A DNA stretch of 55,381 nt from positions 1 through 55,381 of the forward strand of contig JAFSEU010000011.1 of the NCBI GenBank assembly GCA_017435565.1. The letters run 5' to 3'. The DNA is from Oscillospiraceae bacterium. GTDB taxonomy: Bacteria; Bacillota; Clostridia; Oscillospirales; Ruminococcaceae. The translations under genes were made by a program, and so were the position numbers. The notes under the pieces were generated by a model. The model made no database searches. It worked only from the letters and a program-made list of their open reading frames with translations, and was not told the origin of the DNA. Numbering within the stretch: the stretch's first letter is position 1; the number at the start of each line of letters is the position of its first letter. Below are positions 51,282-55,381 of the stretch, one piece after another.

Positions 51282-52110
51282 CAGAAAAAATGAACTTCAG
51301 AAAATAGCCTGCAAGGTAAGAATGGGCGTAATTGAGGGCGTTTTCAACGCAAAATCGGGACATCCGGGCGGCTCTCTTTCAATATGCGACCTTCTGACGT
51401 ATCTCTATTTTGAAAAGCTGAATGTTTCTGCGCAGAATCCTAAGGATGAAAACAGGGACAGGCTTGTTCTTTCAAAGGGACATTGTGCGCCTGCACTTTA
51501 CTCTGTGCTGGCTCAGAAAGGATATTTTGACGAGGCAGAGCTTAAAAGCCTGAGACATATAGGCGCAATGCTTCAGGGTCACCCCGATATGAAGGGCACA
51601 CCCGGTGTTGATATGTCCAGCGGTTCTCTTGGTCAGGGTCTTTCCGCAGCCTGCGGTATGGCTCTTAATGCAAAGCTTAATAATAAGGATTATAAGGTTT
51701 ATACAATTCTCGGCGACGGCGAAATCGAAGAGGGTATGGTATGGGAAGCCGCTATGTTTGCAGCGCATAACAAGCTCAACAATATGGTTGCAATCGTTGA
51801 TAACAATGGTCTGCAGATTGACGGTCCTGTAACGGAAGTTTGCTCGCCCCACCCGATAACCGATAAATTTGCCGCATTCGGCTGGAATGTTATCACAATG
51901 GACGCTCACGATTTTGATGATATTGAGCGTGCTTTTGAAAGGGCTGATAACAGCGACAGGCCCGTTGCAATTATTCAGACAAGCGTAAAGGGCAAGGGCG
52001 TTTCCTTTATGGAAAACAATGTAAGCTGGCATGGTGCCGCACCCAATACTGAGCAGTATGAAATTGCAATGAATGAACTTAAAAACGCTTTGAATGAGTT
52101 GGAGGGCTAA
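51271..52110 (+). CDS. Transketolase, N-terminal (thiamine-diphosphate) subunit
   Basis: This 279-residue protein is the first half of a split transketolase. GHPGGSLSICDLLTYLYFE and LSKGHCAPALYSVLAQKGYF lead to the ThDP/Mg site TILGDGEIEEGMVWEAAMF, with VDNNGLQID; HDFDDIERAF follows. With the next gene it moves C2 units between sugar phosphates in the non-oxidative pentose phosphate pathway. Split forms are usual in Clostridia and archaea. ATG 51271 follows GGACGGAGGA. Confidence 0.95.
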   Translation: MNANRKNELQKIACKVRMGVIEGVFNAKSGHPGGSLSICDLLTYLYFEKLNVSAQNPKDENRDRLVLSKGHCAPALYSVLAQKGYFDEAELKSLRHIGAMLQGHPDMKGTPGVDMSSGSLGQGLSAACGMALNAKLNNKDYKVYTILGDGEIEEGMVWEAAMFAAHNKLNNMVAIVDNNGLQIDGPVTEVCSPHPITDKFAAFGWNVITMDAHDFDDIERAFERADNSDRPVAIIQTSVKGKGVSFMENNVSWHGAAPNTEQYEIAMNELKNALNELEG

Positions 52111-52114
52111 GGAT

Positions 52115-53056
52115 ATGAGTGAAATTATCAAAAAAGCAACACGAGAAAGCTACGGCGAGGCATTGGCTGAGCTTTCGTCAAAATATGAAAAGCTCGTTGT
52201 TCTTGATGCAGATCTTGCCGCTGCTACAAAAACAGGTATTTTTAAGAAAAAATGCCCTGAAAGATTCTTCGATTGCGGTATTGCCGAGTGCAATATGATG
52301 GGCATTGCCGCCGGTCTTGCAACCTGCGGAATGATTCCTTTTGCAAGTACATTTGCAATGTTCGCTTCGGGCAGAGCATATGAAATTGTACGTAATTCAA
52401 TCGGATACCCCCACCTTAATGTAAAAATCGGCGCAACTCATGCAGGTATTTCCGTCGGTGAAGACGGCGCTACACATCAATGCTGTGAGGACATCGCTCT
52501 TATGAGAACTATCCCCGGAATGACAATTATCAACCCTGCCGATGATGTTGAAGCTAAAATGGCTGTTGAAGCCGCTATCAACCACAACGGCCCTGTATAT
52601 ATGCGATTCGGCAGACTTGCTGCCCCCGTATTCAACGACGCTGCAACCTATAAATTCGAGCTTGGCAAGGGCGTTACCTTAAAAGAAGGCTCCGACCTTA
52701 GCATTGTCGCAACCGGTCTTATGGTAAGCGAAGCTATGGAAGCTGCCAAATCTCTCGAAGCCGACGGCATCAGCGCAAGAGTTATCAATATCCACACAAT
52801 CAAGCCTCTTGATAAGGAAATTATCTGCAAGGCTGCAAGAGAAACCGGCAAGATTCTCACTGTTGAGGAGCACAGCATAATCGGCGGTCTCGGTTCTGCA
52901 GTTGCAGAAGCTGTTTGCGAGTGCTGCCCAGTGCCTGTAACAAGAATCGGCGTTGAGGATTGCTTTGGTCACTCAGGTCCCGCCGTTGAGCTTTTGAAGC
53001 AGTTTGGTCTTTGCGCTGAAAATATTGTAAATAAGGCAAAAGAGCTTGTAAAGTGA
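52115..53056 (+). CDS. Transketolase, C-terminal (pyrimidine-binding and C-terminal) subunit
   Basis: This 313-residue partner chain starts ATRESYGEALAELSSKYEKL. It contains RFFDCGIAECNMMGIAAGLA, with the Glu that activates ThDP, and GEDGATHQCCEDIALMRTIPGM, and it ends in a C-terminal domain VNIHTIKPLDK-like segment (VINIHTIKPLDKEI). GGAGG inside the previous gene's end sets ATG 52115, 4 bases after the upstream stop. The 1-deoxyxylulose synthase alternative is disfavoured because the halves and motif spacing match transketolase. Confidence 0.95.
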   Translation: MSEIIKKATRESYGEALAELSSKYEKLVVLDADLAAATKTGIFKKKCPERFFDCGIAECNMMGIAAGLATCGMIPFASTFAMFASGRAYEIVRNSIGYPHLNVKIGATHAGISVGEDGATHQCCEDIALMRTIPGMTIINPADDVEAKMAVEAAINHNGPVYMRFGRLAAPVFNDAATYKFELGKGVTLKEGSDLSIVATGLMVSEAMEAAKSLEADGISARVINIHTIKPLDKEIICKAARETGKILTVEEHSIIGGLGSAVAEAVCECCPVPVTRIGVEDCFGHSGPAVELLKQFGLCAENIVNKAKELVK

Positions 53057-53060
53057 TTTT

Positions 53061-53513
53061 ATGAAAGCGGTTTTGAAGTTCCTCAAGGGTCTTGGTATTT
53101 TTATACTGATTTTGCCGTTTCTTTTAATTGTGTTGTTTGTTCTCTATGAGTTGGTCGGAATTGTTGTAAACAGCATTGCGACTGATATTCAGACAAATGA
53201 TGTAATCGGTATTGTCGAGGAAGCAGATTGTGAAATAATTGATTCATACAGCTTTACGGGAAATACAGGCAATGGAAATCACGTTGATATGCTGACTCTT
53301 GTTATTGTCAGAACTGAAAATGTTTCTGATTTGGAAAAAGCTATTTCTGATGATGAAAGTATAAGGTTTGTGATACTGTCTGATCTTGATGTTAATAACA
53401 GCACATTTTCGTATGAACTGAAAGAGATGGATTATCCCGATAATACAGATAATTGTTTTCTTGTATGGAAATGCAAGTATGCGCCGTTTGTTGATAATAT
53501 CATGGGACATTAA
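53061..53513 (+). CDS. Single-pass membrane protein of unknown function
   Basis: This 150-residue protein has one N-terminal hydrophobic helix (~10-34, GIFILILPFLLIVLFVLYEL) after a basic start. A ~110-residue soluble domain with alternating beta-like stretches follows (MLTLVIVRTENVSDLEKAI, DNCFLVWKCKYAPFV). No family was recognised. It lies four bases after the transketolase stop; a strong terminator follows at 53536. Confidence 0.72.
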   Translation: MKAVLKFLKGLGIFILILPFLLIVLFVLYELVGIVVNSIATDIQTNDVIGIVEEADCEIIDSYSFTGNTGNGNHVDMLTLVIVRTENVSDLEKAISDDESIRFVILSDLDVNNSTFSYELKEMDYPDNTDNCFLVWKCKYAPFVDNIMGH

Positions 53514-53535
53514 AAAACGCATAACACGTAAATAG

Positions 53536-53567
53536 GGGAGCATAGCACTATGCTCCCTTTTTATTTT
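53536..53567 (+). terminator. Terminator after the transketolase-linked operon
   Basis: GGGAGCATAG (53536-53545) pairs perfectly with CTATGCTCCC (53548-53557), then TTTTTATTTT. Confidence 0.95.
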
Positions 53568-53577
53568 GCTGTATATC

Positions 53578-53606
53578 TTGACAAATCTGCCGAAATAATG
53601 CATAAT
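53578..53606 (+). promoter_or_regulatory. Promoter of the SGNH-hydrolase lipoprotein gene
   Basis: Consensus TTGACA at 53578-53583, a 17-bp spacer and CATAAT at 53601-53606. The predicted start is ~53613. Confidence 0.75.
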
Positions 53607-53646
53607 TATTATATAAGAATACGATTACATTTTTTGGAGGATGTTT

Positions 53647-54900
53647 ATGAAAAAACTACTTTCAATGTTGCTGGCTTCAGTTGTAATGCTTTCGGCTTGT
53701 GCTTGCTCGCAGGATGAAAAATCCAAGTCGGATTCTGCAGATTCCGCTGCAACTACAACAACCTCTCAGGTTATTGAAGAAATTGTTGCCGAGCCTACAA
53801 ATTTTGATATTTATGTTTCAAACACATATCTTGCAACAGGCAACAACCAGATGATTACCGACGTAAACAACGTAACCTTCAGGGCATATATTCCGATTGA
53901 AGAATACGGCGAGCTTGAATATTGCTTCTATTTCAGCAATATGGTTGATTCGACATATTCAATGGGTGAAATTGCATATGGCGGAAGACCCGGTGCTGAA
54001 TTTACAATTCACAGCGCAAGCATTTCCGACGGCGGAACATCCAACGCTGAGCCTCTGACTAATACAACTGCAGTCACTTTTGACGGCGGCAGTACTACAA
54101 AAGAGGTCGGCTATATGGAAACCTTCTGGACCGACCCCGTGAGTTTTAATGTGCCTGATGGTCATTTTCTTGTGTGGGAATGGACAATTACAGGCGCTTA
54201 TGTGCCCTGCAATAATATGAGCAGCCTTACTCACACTTCAAAGAGCGTTGACGGTGGCAGCTTTGGCTGGTGCGATGAAATTCCGATTCCTAATCTTATC
54301 GGTGCCAAGCGTGAAGTCAACAAAACAATTGCTTGTATCGGCGATTCAATTACACAGGGCTGTCAGACAACAAGCTGTCAATATGATTTCTGGGTTGCTG
54401 ATATTGCAAGAGACTTGGGTAGCGATTACAGCGTATGGAACTTAGGTCTCGGTTGGTCACGTTCAAGTGACTGTGCTTTGAATGGTGATTGGCTTAATCG
54501 TGCAAAGCAGGCTGACATTGTTACGGTTGCCTTTGGCACAAACGATGTTATCAGCGGTAAATACGGCAATAATCGCCCTGATACCTGCGATGAGATGCTT
54601 GGCTATATCGACACGATTGTGACAGAACTTAAAAATGCAGGCTGTGAGGTAATCATTTTTACAGCACCGCCATTTGATTTCCCTGCTGACAGCACGCAGG
54701 AATCAACCCGTGTTGAGTTTAACGAGGCTCTTGTGACAATGGCACAGGAAAAGGAATGTGAATTGTTTGATTTTGCAACAGTCCTTGCAGACCCTGCAGA
54801 TTATGCAAAAACTCTTTACGGCGGTCATCCCAATGGTGAAGGCTGCCGTGTGGTTGCGGATAAGTTCCTTTTGCAGTTTGACGCTATGATTAAAGAATAA
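53647..54900 (+). CDS. SGNH/GDSL-hydrolase lipoprotein
   Basis: This 417-residue protein has a lipoprotein signal peptide with lipobox LSAC (Cys18 or Cys20) and a Ser/Thr linker. A beta-sandwich-like domain (~40-215) contains FRAYIPIEEYGELEYCFYFS and YMETFWTDPVSF. A C-terminal SGNH esterase domain (~225-415) follows: CIGDSITQG holds the Ser, VAFGTNDVI the Asn and GGHPNGEG the His. The residue usually Asp in the DxxH block is Tyr (LYGGH), which may reduce activity. Likely an extracellular esterase on plant or host glycans. ATG 53647 follows GGAGG by six bases. Confidence 0.88.
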   Translation: MKKLLSMLLASVVMLSACACSQDEKSKSDSADSAATTTTSQVIEEIVAEPTNFDIYVSNTYLATGNNQMITDVNNVTFRAYIPIEEYGELEYCFYFSNMVDSTYSMGEIAYGGRPGAEFTIHSASISDGGTSNAEPLTNTTAVTFDGGSTTKEVGYMETFWTDPVSFNVPDGHFLVWEWTITGAYVPCNNMSSLTHTSKSVDGGSFGWCDEIPIPNLIGAKREVNKTIACIGDSITQGCQTTSCQYDFWVADIARDLGSDYSVWNLGLGWSRSSDCALNGDWLNRAKQADIVTVAFGTNDVISGKYGNNRPDTCDEMLGYIDTIVTELKNAGCEVIIFTAPPFDFPADSTQESTRVEFNEALVTMAQEKECELFDFATVLADPADYAKTLYGGHPNGEGCRVVADKFLLQFDAMIKE

Positions 54901-54903
54901 AAC

Positions 54904-54947
54904 TTTTAAAGCTCTTCTTTGAATTTTTCAGAGAAGAGCTTTTAAAA
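54904..54947. terminator. Bidirectional terminator after the SGNH lipoprotein gene
   Basis: TTTTAAAGCTCTTC (54904-54917) pairs with GAAGAGCTTTTAAAA (54933-54947). The stem ends in A and T tracts, so it can stop transcription from either side, including read-through from the minus-strand tRNA. Confidence 0.85.
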
Positions 54948-54958
54948 TGAGTTTTACG

Positions 54959-55020
54959 GTGATAAAACAAAAATCGGACTACACAAAGTGAAGCCCGAAA
55001 ACGCCCAGCGTTTGGCTGGT
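54959..55020. repeat. 62-bp direct repeat, copy 1 (duplicated tRNA-Leu 3' flank)
   Basis: The segment beginning GTGATAAAACAAAAATCGGA and ending GTTTGGCTGGT is repeated at 55055-55117 with a single 1-base indel. On the minus strand it contains a terminator: CGGGC/GTCCG stem (54993-54997 with 54975-54979) followed by ATTTTTGTTTT. Confidence 0.9.
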
Positions 55021-55054
55021 AGATATTTTGTACAAACAGATAACAAAAAATGTC

Positions 55055-55117
55055 GTGATAAAACAAAAATCGGACTACACAAAGTGAAGCCCGAAAATCG
55101 CCCAGCGTTTGGCTGGT
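55055..55117. repeat. 63-bp direct repeat, copy 2, abutting the tRNA-Leu 3' end
   Basis: Same sequence as copy 1 with one extra T (CGAAAATCGCCC). Its last base is the A of the CCA tail on the minus strand. The terminator stem here is 55071-55075 with 55089-55093, so tRNA-Leu transcripts meet two consecutive copies of the same terminator. The 34 bases between copies (55021-55054) show no feature. Confidence 0.9.
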
Positions 55118-55203
55118 GGTGCGGATAACAGGAGTTGAACCTGCACCGGGTTGCCCCGACTGGCACCTGAAGCCAGCGCGTCTGCCTATTCCGCCATATC
55201 CGC
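55117..55203 (-). tRNA. tRNA-Leu (anticodon CAG)
   Basis: On the minus strand the acceptor arms GCGGATA and TATCCGC are perfect complements. The anticodon stem CTGGC/GCCAG encloses TTCAGGT, giving anticodon CAG (reads CUG, Leu). The long variable arm TCGGGGCAACCCGG is that of a class II tRNA such as Leu. GTTCAACTC is the T loop. The discriminator A and CCA are encoded (55117-55120). A plausible promoter lies just upstream on the minus strand (TTGTTG then TAATAT, 16-bp spacer). Confidence 0.96.
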
Positions 55204-55237
55204 ATATAAAAAATATTAAATTGTAAAATCAAACCAA

Positions 55238-55376
55238 CAAGAATAGTCAGACGCACTTTCCGCGTGACTCTTGCGGTGCCCAAAATTGTTAGCTCGCTGC
55301 TTGCATCGCACAATTTTGACCGCTACGCCTTTTCTCCCATCGCTATATCTGCTGCAAGCAGCGCTCGGTCGAAAAG
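55238..55376. other. Non-coding, pseudoknot-like structured element upstream of tRNA-Leu
   Basis: No open frame is convincing here, but pairing is dense. CAAGA-GTC-ACGC (55238-55254) pairs with GCGT-GAC-TCTTG (55262-55273). CAAAATTGT (55281-55289) pairs with ACAATTTTG (55310-55318). CGCTGCTTGCA (55295-55305), inside the loop of that hairpin, is an 11-base perfect complement of TGCAAGCAGCG (55353-55363). CTTTTC/GAAAAG and GACCG/CGGTC also match. The pairings hold on either strand; orientation is unknown. The element is cut by or near the window edge. Confidence 0.5.
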
Positions 55377-55381
55377 CTACC

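Noticed and set aside
54954..55313. 119-codon minus-strand frame running through tRNA-Leu
   Set aside because: It translates the tRNA, the repeats and the structured element; repeated peptide segments come from the DNA duplication, not a protein.
1..55381. CRISPR arrays, prophage or complete insertion sequences
   Set aside because: No series of regularly spaced repeats, no cas, integrase, phage structural or transposase gene was found; the only direct repeat pair is the tRNA flank at 54959-55117.

Overview
The window reads as chromosome of a Gram-positive, anaerobic, fibre-degrading member of the Clostridia, most likely Oscillospirales/Ruminococcaceae. The reasons are: a type I dockerin at the left edge (a cellulosome-type exoprotein); a Phe T-box leader before pheS; a transketolase split into two subunits; the sepF-ylmH-divIVA-ileS-lspA-rluD and miaB-ylbF/ymcA-mutS-mutL-miaA-hfq neighbourhoods typical of Firmicutes; RNase M5; five TTG starts; and sigma-A type promoters with 17-bp spacers. 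The species cannot be fixed from the sequence alone.

Layout. 1-500: tail of a secreted dockerin protein and its terminator. 620-4695: T-box-controlled pheS, a small membrane ORF, pheT. 4732-4887: candidate stand-alone ~121-nt structured RNA. 4978-6048: exported, membrane-anchored transglutaminase-like protein. 6108-11012: purine operon purE-purF-purM-(two calcium-motif lipoproteins)-purN behind a structured attenuator-like leader, followed by a ~100-bp hairpin-rich element. 11203-15739: HIT protein, phosphoribosyltransferase, comEC (degenerate C-terminal domain), holA, RNase M5. 15754-18311: MBOAT acyltransferase and DHHW partner, probably for exopolymer acetylation. 18519-25215: envelope genes with separate promoters: a tandem-cyclophilin lipoprotein, two zinc-ribbon membrane proteins (the second a PASTA pseudokinase), PspA, and an apparently inactive signal-peptidase-I-like protein. 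25351-29524: flippase, then a convergent Ca2+-type P-type ATPase on the minus strand. 29863-32180: vitamin B6 kinase with an ECF S-component, VanZ, MscL. 32328-33869: galE and a membrane protein. 33888-41940: tRNA modification, mismatch repair and hfq. 41921-50435: HlyD-like adaptor, YggS, division genes, ileS, lspA, rluD. 50445-53513: HAD hydrolase, split transketolase, membrane protein. 53647-54900: SGNH-hydrolase lipoprotein. 55117-55203: tRNA-Leu(CAG) on the minus strand, with its 3' flank (terminator included) duplicated in tandem and a pseudoknot-like non-coding element upstream of it.

The coding content is mostly housekeeping: aminoacyl-tRNA supply, purine synthesis, repair, division and envelope biogenesis. 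The less explained signals are non-coding (4767-4887, 6143-6348, 11016-11169, 18356-18518, 55238-55376) and a run of proteins that keep a known fold but lack catalytic residues: the kinase-like, signal-peptidase-like and ComEC metallo-beta-lactamase domains. No CRISPR array, complete insertion sequence, prophage or replication origin was seen.
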